Assembly: GCF_002994635.1 (NCBI RefSeq)
Contig: NZ_PVNL01000142.1
Location: 1 to 64,000, forward strand
Direction: 5' to 3'
Origin: Enhygromyxa salina
GTDB taxonomy: Bacteria; Myxococcota_A; Polyangia; Nannocystales; Nannocystaceae
Length of the DNA stretch: 64,000 nt
Each line of letters begins with the position of its first letter. Within the stretch, counting starts at the first letter, position 1. The notes below the pieces were generated by a model, which searched no databases, was not told the DNA's origin, and worked only from the letters and a program-made list of their open reading frames with translations. The translations under genes and the position numbers were made by a program. Positions 50,410-59,519 of this stretch are shown in pieces.

Positions 50410-51777
50410 TCAGGTCAGGCCGGACAGCGGACCGGCGTCGAACTCCGGGTCGCCGAAGCTGTCTGCGTCGATGTCCATGGCGTGGAGCAGCGAGACCAAC
50501 AGCTTGTTGTGGGGGATCTGCGGCATCTCTGGCCGCGTCAGGTAGCGGCCGGTGTCGAAGTAGCCGCCCGCGCTGCCAGCGAGCACGTAGGGCATGTCGT
50601 AGCGACTGTGATTGTTGCCCTTGGCCTGCTCGTTGGTCCACAGGATCACGGTGTTGTCGAACACCGTGCCGTCGCCCTCCGGGATCGCCTTGAGCCGGGT
50701 GATGAGATACGCCAATTGCTCGGCGTACCACGCGTTGATCGCCGTGTTCTGCGCGACCTTGGGCGCGTCCTCGTCACCCTTGTGGGCGAGCGAGTGATGG
50801 GCCTCGGTGATGTTGGGATCGACGAACGAGAACACGTGGTTGGCGACCGAGCGGGTCCACATGATCGTGCCGACCCGGGTGATGTCGCAGGCCATCGCCA
50901 TGGCCATGAGATCCATCTGGAGCTTGCCCATGATCGGCATGTTCGAGACCAGGTTTGGGTCCATGAACGCGCCTTGCTGCAAGGGTTGGCACTCGCCCCC
51001 AAAGCTGATCACGCCCTCGTCCAGGCGATCGCGGATCTCCTCGACGGCGGTCAGGTGATTCTCCAGCTTCTCGCGATCGTCGCCGCTGAGGCGGTCTCGC
51101 AGGGCGCGGTGCTCATCGCCGACCGCGTCGAGCACGGCCCGGCGACGCGCGGCCCGACGCTCGACCGCCAGCGGGTCGGCGATCGAGTCGCCGAACAGCC
51201 GCTGATACGCCGCGTATGGGCTGTTCTCCGGCGGCAGGGGCTGGCCTGCGCCGCGATAGGAGATCCGCGCGCCGACGTTGGCCGGATCTTGGACCGCGAC
51301 CCCGAGCTCCAGCGAGGCGAACGGCGTGTGCTGACCGACGTGGTTGGCGACCTCTTGGTCGAGCGAGATGCCCCCCGCCCAACCAGCCGACTGGCCACCG
51401 TCACCAGCGAAGTCGCCCTCGAGCAGCGGCATCCCGGTGAGGCAGCTCCCCGTCCCCTTTTGGTGGGCGTCGCCAGGCCCCTTGAGCGAGGACATGAGGT
51501 CGAGGCCGCCGAGGATCAGCAGATCCTGCTTGTGATCGGCGAGCGGCGCGAGGATCGGCGAGAGCGTGAAGTCGGGCCCGTTGCCGGTCGGCCAGAAATT
51601 GGCTGGGACCGTGCCGTTGGGCGTGTACATGATGATCAGCCGCTTGGGCGTGTCTCCGGGCCCGGCGTGGGCGCGGTCACTTCGCATCGCGTCGAGCAGC
51701 GGCAAGGCGATGGCCGCCCCGCCGAGACCGCGAAGCACGTGGCGACGACTCAGGCGATGATTCTTGCGAATGCTCAT
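50410..51777 (-). CDS. DUF1552 (HXXSHH) protein, Tat-exported, copy 2
   Basis: This 455-residue protein starts at ATG 51777, overlapping the upstream stop as ATGA. The signal LSRRHVLRGLGGAAIALPLL is of Tat type (SRRxxL). Family features are RLIIMYTPNGTVPANFWP, CDITRVGTIMWTRS, EAHHSLAHKGDEDAPK (in place of HXXSHH) and LVSLLHAMDIDADSFGD. The histidine motif differs from copy 1, which reads SSWHEYSHN, so the two are not recent duplicates. It is translationally coupled to a DUF1592-type gene, as in the first pair but with a tighter junction. Confidence 0.88.
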   Translation of the reverse strand: MSIRKNHRLSRRHVLRGLGGAAIALPLLDAMRSDRAHAGPGDTPKRLIIMYTPNGTVPANFWPTGNGPDFTLSPILAPLADHKQDLLILGGLDLMSSLKGPGDAHQKGTGSCLTGMPLLEGDFAGDGGQSAGWAGGISLDQEVANHVGQHTPFASLELGVAVQDPANVGARISYRGAGQPLPPENSPYAAYQRLFGDSIADPLAVERRAARRRAVLDAVGDEHRALRDRLSGDDREKLENHLTAVEEIRDRLDEGVISFGGECQPLQQGAFMDPNLVSNMPIMGKLQMDLMAMAMACDITRVGTIMWTRSVANHVFSFVDPNITEAHHSLAHKGDEDAPKVAQNTAINAWYAEQLAYLITRLKAIPEGDGTVFDNTVILWTNEQAKGNNHSRYDMPYVLAGSAGGYFDTGRYLTRPEMPQIPHNKLLVSLLHAMDIDADSFGDPEFDAGPLSGLT

Positions 51778-53519
51778 GGGTTCTCCTCCGCCCCGATCAC
51801 GTGGCGATAGCGGAACGCGTCGGTCAGGGTCAACGCAATGATCAACTCTTTGATGTCGTAGTCGGCGGCCGCGAAGTCTGCCTGAATCTCCTCGACGGAG
51901 CAGCTGTCTTCGGCGGTCTGGGTTCGACCGTAGGCGAACTGGAACCACTGGGTCGCCACGCAGTTCTTGACCTGATCACTCGCGGCCAGCTTGGCCGCGA
52001 GCTCGACGGCCCCGTTGTACGGACCGTCGTTGTCCGTCTCGATCAGCTCGCCGCTGGCGTCGATCGCCAGGCCCCACTCGGTCTCGCGGTAGCGACCAAT
52101 TCCGTCGAAGTGCTCGAAGCCAAACCCGAGCGGGTCCATGAGCCGGTGGCAGCCCGAGCACAGGGCGTCGGCCGAGTGCTGAAGAAACTGATCACGCGTG
52201 GTCTGATTCTCGTCGACCGAGGGCGCCTCCGGGACGATGTCGGGCGGCGGCGGCGGTGACTGGCACAGCAAGATCTCGCGGACGAACTTGCCGCGGTGAA
52301 TGGGCGACGAGCGGTCGGGCTTGGCGTAGAGCGCGAGCAGGCCCGCGTGCGTCAAGAAGCCCGCGTACCTTCCGGGGTCGAGCTCGACCCGCTCGAACTG
52401 ATCGGTGGTCGGGCCCGTGACCCCATAGAAGTCCGCGAGCGGCTTGTTCATCATTGTGTAGTTCGCCGTGAACAACACCTCGACGTTGGCGCCCTGCTCG
52501 AACACCGCGTCGTCGATGAACGCCTCGGTCTCGCGGCGCCACAGCGACAGGAGCTCGTCGCTGTAGTCCGGGTAGATGTCGGGGTTCTTGCCGTTGGCCG
52601 CGATCTGCGGCTCGATCCGGCCGAGCCCCAGCCACTGGCGGTGGAAATTCTTGACCGCCTCACGGGCCCGCGGGGTGTCCATCATGCGCCGGGCCTGGGC
52701 CTCGATCTGGTCCGCGGTCTGCAGCTCGTTGGCGTCTGCGGCCTCGAACAGCGACGCGTCCGGCATGGTGTTCCACAGCAGGTAGGACAGGCGTGAGGCG
52801 ATCTCGTAGGAGGTCAGCGGGACCACGTCCTCGCCCCCGTCCGCGAGATCGGACGCGCCGAACTCCACACGGTACAAAAAGTGTGGCGATTGCAGCATCG
52901 CCTGCAGGATGACCTCGACCCCGACCTGCGGATCGTAGGCGGCCTCGCCCAGGTCGGTGCCCGCGATGAATAGGTCGACATAGACGGCGACCTCATCGTC
53001 CGTCAGCGGGCGGCGATAGGCCCGCTTGCCAAAGCCATGAATGAAGGCCTCGGCGTCGGCGGTGCAGCTGTCGGGATCCGGCGCGCCGCCCCCACAGGCC
53101 GGGAGTTGATCCATGAGCGCGGGCGCGTGAGTCAGGGCGAGCTGCTCAGCGGCGACCTCGTACTGCTCGGCGAGCAGCGGACTGACGACCAACGCGGCGG
53201 CCTGGTTGTCGAAGCTGCCGGCCACCTCGTCCGCCGGGAAAGCGTTGGCGGGCTGGCTGGTATCGCCCAGCAGCTGATAGATCGTGTTGTTGTACTCGAC
53301 CCGTGTCAGCCGCCGGATCGGGGACGGACCCGGCTCGATGGTGGCCTCGCACTCGGTCAGCTCGTCACCGTCGCCGTCGCCGTCGCCGTCGCCTTCGCTC
53401 TCCGTGTCCGCCGTCGACTCGCCATCGGCTTGCTCATCGGAGTCTGGCGCAGGCTGCTGACAACCCACGGATATGGTCGAGACGATCAGTCCGACCAGGA
53501 GTGGCAGTATTTCACGCAT
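51774..53519 (-). CDS. DUF1592/DUF1588/DUF1585 lipoprotein with CxxCH motif, copy 2
   Basis: This 581-residue protein is read from ATG 53519, with a signal peptide ending TISVGC. A short Gly-Asp run in the acidic linker is followed by IRRLTRVEYNNTIYQLLGD (DUF1587), GKRAYRRPLTDDEVAVYVDL, MLQSPHFLYRVEFG, FTANYTMMNKPLADFYGV (DUF1592), SPIHRGKFVREILLCQSPPPPP, CSGCHRLMDPLGFGFEHFDG (CxxCH haem c-like motif, DUF1588) and WFQFAYGRTQTAEDSC. The order and lengths match copy 1 at 3083-4780. It lies upstream of its DUF1552 partner with an ATGA overlap. Exported, lipid-anchored, likely redox-active if haem is attached. Function unestablished. Confidence 0.87.
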   Translation of the reverse strand: MREILPLLVGLIVSTISVGCQQPAPDSDEQADGESTADTESEGDGDGDGDGDELTECEATIEPGPSPIRRLTRVEYNNTIYQLLGDTSQPANAFPADEVAGSFDNQAAALVVSPLLAEQYEVAAEQLALTHAPALMDQLPACGGGAPDPDSCTADAEAFIHGFGKRAYRRPLTDDEVAVYVDLFIAGTDLGEAAYDPQVGVEVILQAMLQSPHFLYRVEFGASDLADGGEDVVPLTSYEIASRLSYLLWNTMPDASLFEAADANELQTADQIEAQARRMMDTPRAREAVKNFHRQWLGLGRIEPQIAANGKNPDIYPDYSDELLSLWRRETEAFIDDAVFEQGANVEVLFTANYTMMNKPLADFYGVTGPTTDQFERVELDPGRYAGFLTHAGLLALYAKPDRSSPIHRGKFVREILLCQSPPPPPDIVPEAPSVDENQTTRDQFLQHSADALCSGCHRLMDPLGFGFEHFDGIGRYRETEWGLAIDASGELIETDNDGPYNGAVELAAKLAASDQVKNCVATQWFQFAYGRTQTAEDSCSVEEIQADFAAADYDIKELIIALTLTDAFRYRHVIGAEENP

Positions 53520-53874
53520 GTTCACGCTCACTTCGTTTGACCCCGCGGTCTTGCGCACCCACGCACACCCTCGCGTACCTGGCCAGCCTGACCGCCCCGA
53601 CACCCGCGCGATAAGGCGCAACGTACGGTGTTCGATCGCAACCACCGTACCCGTCGCGCCCTCCGCTGGCAAGCGGGACCGTCGGGTTTCGAAGCGTCGC
53701 GGATTCGCGTGGCTCGCGGCTCGCGGCTCGCGGCTCGTGGATGGTGTGCCCGACCAAACCTCAGGACGGCCCGCAAACGCGCGCTCCGCTAATCGGGCGT
53801 GGGCGGCGAGTGAGCGGCCCGGAGGAAAACATCGTTGTCCACAATTGGGTGGTCACTCCAGGAGGATTCGTGTC
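53520..53874. other. Divergent intergenic region, 355 bp
   Basis: This separates the second DUF1592 gene (minus) from the beta-propeller lipoprotein (plus). It holds four tandem GGCTCGC units and, at the right end, an AGGAGG ribosome site before ATG 53875. No gene, RNA or operator is recognised in the rest. Confidence 0.5.
53711..53738. repeat. Four tandem 7-bp units GGCTCGC
   Basis: GGCTCGC occurs four times in direct contact (the last ends in T). It lies in noncoding sequence 137 bases upstream of the beta-propeller gene. Function unknown; it may vary in copy number. Confidence 0.85.
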
Positions 53875-55995
53875 ATGTTGCAGCCCAGAACGATCATGAC
53901 TATTGACGATGTTCGATTTCGAGCAGCCACCGCTCGGCTGTCCTGTTTGTTTGGAGTTTGCGGCGCGATCGGAGTGATGGGATTCGCGGGGTGCACAACA
54001 GGCGGTCCTGACAGTCCCATTTCCGACACCGGTACGGACATGGGCGACACTGTCGAGACCGACAGTGAGACCACGTCGACCGAGACCGACACCGAGACCG
54101 GTGAGCCGCTCGATTGCGACATCCCCCAGCTGTTCGTCGATCGTTGCGGGGGTTCGATCTGCCACAGCGCCGGCGAGTCGACGGCCGCGAGCTTGGATCT
54201 CACCTCTCCGGGTGTGGAGAATCGGGTGTCGGGTGTGGCGGGCGCCAGCTGTGCGGGGCTCCTCGCCAATCCGGCGTTCCCCGAGGACAGCCTGCTGTAT
54301 CTCAAGGTCGGGCCGTCCCCCGCCTGCGGGTCGCGCATGCCGATCGGCGGACAGACGCTCAACGACGACGAGGTGAGCTGTCTCCGCGACTGGATCTCGG
54401 GTCTGCTGCCGCCGGATCCCACCGACACCGACACCGACACCGATACTGAAGACACCAGGGGCGAGTGTGGAAACTGCGTGTGCGAACCCGACGAGCAAGA
54501 AGACTGCTACGAAGGCCCGCCCGACACCGCAGATGTCGGGATATGTGCGACCGGCACGCGAACCTGTGAAGCCGACGGCCTGAGCTGGGGCCCCTGCGTG
54601 GGCGAGATCACGCCGCAAGGCGAAAATTGCTTCACGGAAGAGGTCGACGAGAATTGCGACGGCGAGACCCCCGCGTGCTCCGAGCTGTGGAGTCAGAGCT
54701 TCGGCAACGACCTGTCGCAGACCTTCGCGAGCGTGGCGGTCGACTCCAACGGCGATATCTATGTCACCGGGGATTTCGAGGGCGCCGTCAGCTTTGGTGG
54801 AGCGCCGCTCGTCGCAACTGGTGATAAGGCAGACATCATCATCGCCAAATTCGACCACTATGGAAACCCGGTGTGGAGCAAGCGATTTGGGGATAGCAGC
54901 AATCAATACTCGGCAAAGCTCATCGTCGATGCGCAAGACAACTTAATCTACGTCGGTCGAATCTACGGCCACGTCGACTTTGGCGGCGGCGAGCTCATGG
55001 GTGAGGGCGCCGCGGACGTGGTGATTGCCAAGCTCGACAGCGACGGCGATCACATCTGGAGCCGGAGCTACGGCGACCTCGACCCCGATCGCGCGGAGCG
55101 TGTCGCCGTCGACAGCCAGGGCAACGTGCTGCTCACCGGCACCTTCACGGGTGAGGTCGACTATGGAAGCGGACTGTTCGCCAGCGCGGGCATGCGCGAC
55201 GCGTTCGTGCTCAAGCTCAATGGCAACAATGGCGCCCACATGTTCTCGCTGCAGATCGGCGGGCCGGGTGACGACTATGGGTTTGGGATCGACGCGGACG
55301 CCGACAACAACGTGATCATCTCGGGTCGCTTCCAGGACTCCCTGCCCTTCGACGGGGGCCTGGACAGCGCGGGTGGGCGCGACATCTACCTCGCCAAGCT
55401 CAACCCGCTCGGCGCGGTCCTGTGGAGCGACAGCTTCGGCGGGCCCGGTGAGGACGGCGTCCACGATCTGAAGGTCAACGATCAGACCGGCGACATCGTC
55501 ATGCTCGGCTTCATGTCCAACAGCATGAGCTTTGGCGGCCCGAACCTGGTCAGCGCCGGCATGCGCGACATCTTCTTGGCGACGCTCGACGAAGACGGCG
55601 AGCACGTGTGGAGCAAGCGGTTCGGCGACGCCGCCGACCAGTTCACCAACAACTACGAGCTCAACACCTGGATGAGCCTGGCCCTGGCCCCCAGCGGCGA
55701 GATCTACGTCGGCGGCGCGCTGCTCGGGTCGGTCAGCTTCGGCGGCGCTCCGATCTCGTCGTCGGGCGTGAACCCCGACGTGTTCTACGCGCGGCTCACC
55801 GCCGCCGGCGACCTGATCGCCAACAACCGCTATGGCGGCAGCGGCACGGACATCGGCCTCGATATCGCCGTGACTGACTCCGGTCACATCGTCATGGCGG
55901 GGCGCTCGTTCGCCACGTCGCTGGACTTTGGAGTGTCCGGCGTCATCGAGACCCAAGGGCTCGACGACGCCTTCCTCGTCAAGCTGCAGCCCTAG
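53875..55995 (+). CDS. SBBP beta-propeller lipoprotein with cytochrome-like domain
   Basis: This 706-residue protein starts at ATG 53875, with AGGAGG ten bases upstream. A signal peptide ends GFAGCTT. After a Thr/Asp linker comes a domain with VDRCGGSICHSAGEST (CxxxxCH, a noncanonical haem-like motif), SLLYLKVGPSPACGSRMPIG and LRDWISGLLPP. This is the pattern of small cytochrome c-like domains in Planctomycete/Myxobacterial proteins, but with four residues between the cysteines. A short Cys-rich metal-binding-like region with VDENCDG follows. About six SBBP repeats (WSKRFGDSSNQYSAKLIVDA, WSRSYGDLDPDRAERVAVDS, WSDSFGGPGEDGVHDLKVND and similar) then make a beta-propeller. It is surface-anchored and unrelated to its neighbours. 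Confidence 0.85.
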   Translation: MLQPRTIMTIDDVRFRAATARLSCLFGVCGAIGVMGFAGCTTGGPDSPISDTGTDMGDTVETDSETTSTETDTETGEPLDCDIPQLFVDRCGGSICHSAGESTAASLDLTSPGVENRVSGVAGASCAGLLANPAFPEDSLLYLKVGPSPACGSRMPIGGQTLNDDEVSCLRDWISGLLPPDPTDTDTDTDTEDTRGECGNCVCEPDEQEDCYEGPPDTADVGICATGTRTCEADGLSWGPCVGEITPQGENCFTEEVDENCDGETPACSELWSQSFGNDLSQTFASVAVDSNGDIYVTGDFEGAVSFGGAPLVATGDKADIIIAKFDHYGNPVWSKRFGDSSNQYSAKLIVDAQDNLIYVGRIYGHVDFGGGELMGEGAADVVIAKLDSDGDHIWSRSYGDLDPDRAERVAVDSQGNVLLTGTFTGEVDYGSGLFASAGMRDAFVLKLNGNNGAHMFSLQIGGPGDDYGFGIDADADNNVIISGRFQDSLPFDGGLDSAGGRDIYLAKLNPLGAVLWSDSFGGPGEDGVHDLKVNDQTGDIVMLGFMSNSMSFGGPNLVSAGMRDIFLATLDEDGEHVWSKRFGDAADQFTNNYELNTWMSLALAPSGEIYVGGALLGSVSFGGAPISSSGVNPDVFYARLTAAGDLIANNRYGGSGTDIGLDIAVTDSGHIVMAGRSFATSLDFGVSGVIETQGLDDAFLVKLQP

Positions 55996-56033
55996 CAAGG
56001 CTAGCAAACCATGGCACGCAGCCGCGCCCACGT

Positions 56034-56069
56034 GGAGATCATGGAGATCATGGAGATCATGGAGATCAT
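56034..56069. repeat. Four tandem 9-bp units GGAGATCAT
   Basis: GGAGATCAT repeats four times in direct contact, in noncoding sequence between the beta-propeller stop and the SprT/DUF2786 start. Each unit contains ATGATC-like overlap. No function is evident; it is a short minisatellite. Confidence 0.9.
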
Positions 56070-56123
56070 GGGTCCCACGGCGGCGCGTCACGCTCCGGGG
56101 GATCACGTGCGATAGTCCGCCCC

Positions 56124-57251
56124 ATGAGCGAACGGGCCCACCACGAAGCCGCCCAACTCAGCGTCGAGCTCGAGGTCAAGCTGCTCGAGCGATTGGCCTA
56201 CGAGTGGCGCGCGATCAACTACACCTATTTCAAGGACGCGCTGCGCCAGCCGGTCCTGCGCCTGTCTGACACGCGGGCCCGACTCGGGCAGTGGCACGGT
56301 GAGCTGCGCAGCCTCGAGGTCTCGCTGCCGCTGGTGCTCGAGCGACCGTGGACCCACGTCATCGAGGTGCTCAAGCACGAGGTCGCCCATCAGTTCATCG
56401 ATGAGCGGATGAACGTCGACGAGACCGCCCACGGGCCGACCTTCCGGCGAATCTGCGAGCGACTCGGCATCGACGCTCGCGCGACCGGAGATCCAGGCGA
56501 CGCCGCCGGGCCAGACACACCCGCGGACGCCAGCGACAGCACGAGCCGGCTGGTCGCGCGGATCCGCAAGCTGCTCGCGCTGGCCCAGAGCCCCAATCAA
56601 CACGAGGCCGAGACCGCGGCGACGGCCGCCCGCAGGCTGATGCTCAAGTTCAACATCGAGGTCGACGCGACCGAGGGCGTCGACGCGTCCCGGCGCCACT
56701 ACGGCTATCGCCACCTCGGCCGCCCGACCGGACGCGTGCTCGAGCATGACCGCCGGCTCGCGCGGATCCTGCTCGACTACTTCTTCGTCGAGGGCCTGTG
56801 GATCCCCGTGTATCGGCCGCTCGAGGGCAAGCGCGGGTCGGTCCTGGAGATCTGCGGGCTCGAGGCCAACCTGGTCATGGCCGAGCACGTCCACGCGTTC
56901 TTGTCCGCGACCGCCCTGCGCCTGTGGTCCACCTACAAGCGCGACAGCGAGCGCAGCTCCAACCGTGATCGCCAGGCGTTCCTCGCCGGGGTCATGCGCG
57001 GCTTCGAGACCAAGCTCGCCGCGCAAAGTCAGCAGTTCACCGAGCAGGGCCTGGTCTGGGTGCCAGCGCCCGATCTGAACGGCTATTTTCGCCGCCGCTA
57101 TCCCAAGCTCGAGACCGTGCGTCGCGGAGGCGCCCGGCGAAACGAGGCCTACGCCGAAGGCAGCCGCGCAGGCCGTCAGATCGTGCTCTCGCAGCCGGTC
57201 GCGTCGTCCACCAGCAGTGGTCCGCGCAAGGCACTTGGGCGCGGGCGCTGA
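56124..57251 (+). CDS. SprT-like / DUF2786 protein
   Basis: This 375-residue protein starts at ATG 56124. The first 110 residues form a SprT-like metallopeptidase domain with VLKHEVAHQFIDERM (HExxH) and THGPTFRRICERLG, with His in the last motif as a likely third ligand. Residues 140-180 carry the DUF2786 helix pair RIRKLLALAQSPNQHEAETA and TAARRLMLKFNIEV. The rest is a mixed domain without a known name. Homologues occur across Myxobacteria, and the SprT fold in eukaryotic Spartan degrades DNA-protein crosslinks, but the bacterial role is not established. The MscS gene follows 33 bases later in the same direction. Confidence 0.82.
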   Translation: MSERAHHEAAQLSVELEVKLLERLAYEWRAINYTYFKDALRQPVLRLSDTRARLGQWHGELRSLEVSLPLVLERPWTHVIEVLKHEVAHQFIDERMNVDETAHGPTFRRICERLGIDARATGDPGDAAGPDTPADASDSTSRLVARIRKLLALAQSPNQHEAETAATAARRLMLKFNIEVDATEGVDASRRHYGYRHLGRPTGRVLEHDRRLARILLDYFFVEGLWIPVYRPLEGKRGSVLEICGLEANLVMAEHVHAFLSATALRLWSTYKRDSERSSNRDRQAFLAGVMRGFETKLAAQSQQFTEQGLVWVPAPDLNGYFRRRYPKLETVRRGGARRNEAYAEGSRAGRQIVLSQPVASSTSSGPRKALGRGR

Positions 57252-57284
57252 CCCGGTTTACTTGCGACACTGCAAAAAAGTGCC

Positions 57285-58112
57285 ATGGTCGCGCCGATGG
57301 ATGCGATCCCAGTACCCGAGCCCCTCCAGCCCTATATGCCGCTGATCATTGGTCTGGTCACGGCGCTGCTCATCTTCGTCGTCGGCTGGATGGTCGCCAA
57401 GTGGACCCACAACGGCGTGACTCGGCTCATGCGCAGGCGCCACCTCGACGAGGCGCTGGCCCGGTTTTTGGGCTCGATGGCGCAGTATTTGGTCCTGGCG
57501 GCCACGGTCATCGCTGCGCTCGGCCACGTGGGGGTCGAGACCACCAGCTTGATCGCGCTGCTTGGCACCGCAGGTCTGGCGATTGGCCTCGCGCTGCAGG
57601 GCAGCTTGGCCCACTTCGCCAGCGGCGTGATGCTGCTGGTGTTTCGCCCGTTCACGATCGGCGATTACGTCGAGGCCGGCGGGCAGTCCGGCACCATTGA
57701 AGAGGTCGGGCTGTTCGCGACCACGCTCACCACATTGGAGAACCAGCGCGTGACCGTGCCCAATGGCACGATCACGAGTGGCCCGATCACGAACTACACG
57801 ATCCTCGGCAAGCGCCGCGCCACGATCGACGTCGGCGTCGCGTATGGAACCGACATCGAGGTCGCCACCCAGCTGCTGCTCGAGGCCGCACGAGACTCCG
57901 AGCTGGTCCTCACCGACCCGGCGCCGGCCGCTGTGTTCGTGAACCTCGGCGCCAGCTCGCTCGACTTCAGCGTGTACGTGTGGTCCAACAACGCCGACTT
58001 TGGCGGAGCCAAGCACGCCACCCGCAAGGCGATCTACGACCGCCTCAACGCCGCGGGGATCGACCTGCCGTTCAGCCAGATCGTCGTTCACCAGGCCCCG
58101 AGCGCGACCTGA
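57285..58112 (+). CDS. MscS-family mechanosensitive channel
   Basis: This 275-residue protein starts at ATG 57285; an internal ATG at residue 5 is possible. There are three membrane segments in the first 125 residues, the third being the pore helix LLGTAGLAIGLALQGSLAHFASGVML, whose Ala/Gly face lines the MscS pore (described here, not a longer quote). The beta domain follows: RPFTIGDYVEAGGQSGTIEE, RVTVPNGTITSGPITNYTI and the C-terminal cage region ending LPFSQIVVHQ. The length matches small-conductance E. coli-type MscS. It should protect against hypo-osmotic shock. It is convergent with the GNAT-cNMP gene. Confidence 0.93.
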   Translation: MVAPMDAIPVPEPLQPYMPLIIGLVTALLIFVVGWMVAKWTHNGVTRLMRRRHLDEALARFLGSMAQYLVLAATVIAALGHVGVETTSLIALLGTAGLAIGLALQGSLAHFASGVMLLVFRPFTIGDYVEAGGQSGTIEEVGLFATTLTTLENQRVTVPNGTITSGPITNYTILGKRRATIDVGVAYGTDIEVATQLLLEAARDSELVLTDPAPAAVFVNLGASSLDFSVYVWSNNADFGGAKHATRKAIYDRLNAAGIDLPFSQIVVHQAPSAT

Positions 58113-58126
58113 CCTTCACCTGATCC

Positions 58127-59374
58127 TCAGAGCCCGCGCAGCCGCTCGTTGGCTTCGTGCAGCTCGAGCCGCAGCCGCTCGAGCTCTTCGTCTAGACTGG
58201 CCACCACGCGCGCCTTCTCGGCGAAGCGCTCGGCGATGAAGCGCGTGAGGTTGAGCATCACCTGGTGTCCAGCCTCTGCGTCGCCCAGCGCCAACGCCCG
58301 CAGCGCGGCGTGGGTGAGCGTCAGCAGCCTCGAGGGGAGCAGCGCTCGGATCGTCGCGGTGCGCCGCCGCTCGGGGCTCGAGATCGAGACCTCACCGATC
58401 AGCTCGCCCCGTCCGGCCACGTCCACGCTCTTGCCACCGGCCAGGATCTCGAGGCAGCCGTCGAGCACCACGAACATCTCGCCGTCCTCACCGCCCTCGC
58501 TGACGACCTCCTCGCCCTCGGCGACCTCGCGCAGGGTCCCGCGGGCCATCAGCTCGTCGATGATCGCCTGACGCAGGCCCTCGAAGAACGACCAGCGCTC
58601 GACCCCACGCCGAAAGAAGCGCTCCTCCATCATTGGCCAGGTCTGCTCGGGGTCGACGTCGTCGCGCAGGTCGTCGACGAAGCGCACCGAGAAGCAGCCA
58701 ATGTCCGCGCGAGCGCGACGGCCGAGCACGAAGGTCTTCCACGACAGCGGCGTGAACAGCGAGCCGACCCGCTCGAGGTGTGCGGTGTCCGAGACCGCGA
58801 TCACCATGGGCACACCAACCCCCTTGCCCGCGCTGCGCTCGATCGGATCGCCGCCGTAGCGGCGCGCGCCAAACAGCTTGGCGTAGTGGGTGATCAGCCC
58901 CGGGTGTGCGTCGAACACGATCAAGTCGGCGCCGCCCGGCTCCATGCAAGCCTCGAAGCCAGCCTTGAACAGCGAGAGCACCGACAGCCGCTCCTGGGCC
59001 GCGGCGACCTCGGGCCGCGCGAGCAGCTCGGAGAACTCGGCGATCGCGAGGCTGTCGAGGTTGGTGACGAAGTCCAGCGACCAGCGCTCGCGGACCTCGT
59101 CGGGCACCTCGCCCGGGTTGAACCGGCGCATTCGGGCCACGGCATCGAGCTCGCCCGCCCCGTCAGCGGATCCACCGCTCGTGTAGAAGTGGATGGTGCG
59201 CGGCAGCTCATCGTAGACCGTGAACACCATCTGCCTGTCGTGGTCGACGCCTGCCCCCTCGACCTGGCCGCGCTGAGCTACGCGGATCTCGTAGCGCATC
59301 CGATAGATCGCGTCGCGCTCGGCCGCGCTGGTGGCCCGGTGAACAGTCGCTAGCCTGGTGGTGAGTTCGAGCAC
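58127..59374 (-). CDS. GNAT-like (acyl-amino-acid/autoinducer synthase type) plus cNMP-binding protein
   Basis: This protein is read from GTG 59374 (415 residues). ATG 59485 gives 37 more, but leaves only 34 bases to the divergent gene. The first part resembles the FeeM/LuxI-type acyltransferase fold: VHRATSAAERDAIYRMRYEI, then LDSLAIAEFSELLARPEV and KTFVLGRRARADIG. A C-terminal cyclic-nucleotide-binding domain carries EGEEVVSEGGEDGEMFVVLD, then LIGEVSISSPERRRTATIRA, the beta-barrel and phosphate cassette. A coiled coil ends the protein. The combination suggests an acyltransferase gated by cAMP/cGMP. Product unknown. Confidence 0.75.
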   Translation of the reverse strand: MLELTTRLATVHRATSAAERDAIYRMRYEIRVAQRGQVEGAGVDHDRQMVFTVYDELPRTIHFYTSGGSADGAGELDAVARMRRFNPGEVPDEVRERWSLDFVTNLDSLAIAEFSELLARPEVAAAQERLSVLSLFKAGFEACMEPGGADLIVFDAHPGLITHYAKLFGARRYGGDPIERSAGKGVGVPMVIAVSDTAHLERVGSLFTPLSWKTFVLGRRARADIGCFSVRFVDDLRDDVDPEQTWPMMEERFFRRGVERWSFFEGLRQAIIDELMARGTLREVAEGEEVVSEGGEDGEMFVVLDGCLEILAGGKSVDVAGRGELIGEVSISSPERRRTATIRALLPSRLLTLTHAALRALALGDAEAGHQVMLNLTRFIAERFAEKARVVASLDEELERLRLELHEANERLRGL

Positions 59375-59519
59375 CCTCGGTCGCGTCTCCCGGGTACAGA
59401 GTAGCCCGACCTGGGCCGTCTCGCGCGAGATCGTTGGCGCATCCGCGCCAAACCCCGCACCGTTGCGAACGAACACTGGTACCATTGCGGCGGGCCCTGG
59501 CCCCGTAGGAGTTTACGCC

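Noticed and set aside
54943..56106. Minus-strand open frame with DLHDLHDLH
   Set aside because: It is the GGAGATCAT minisatellite plus antisense of the beta-propeller gene.
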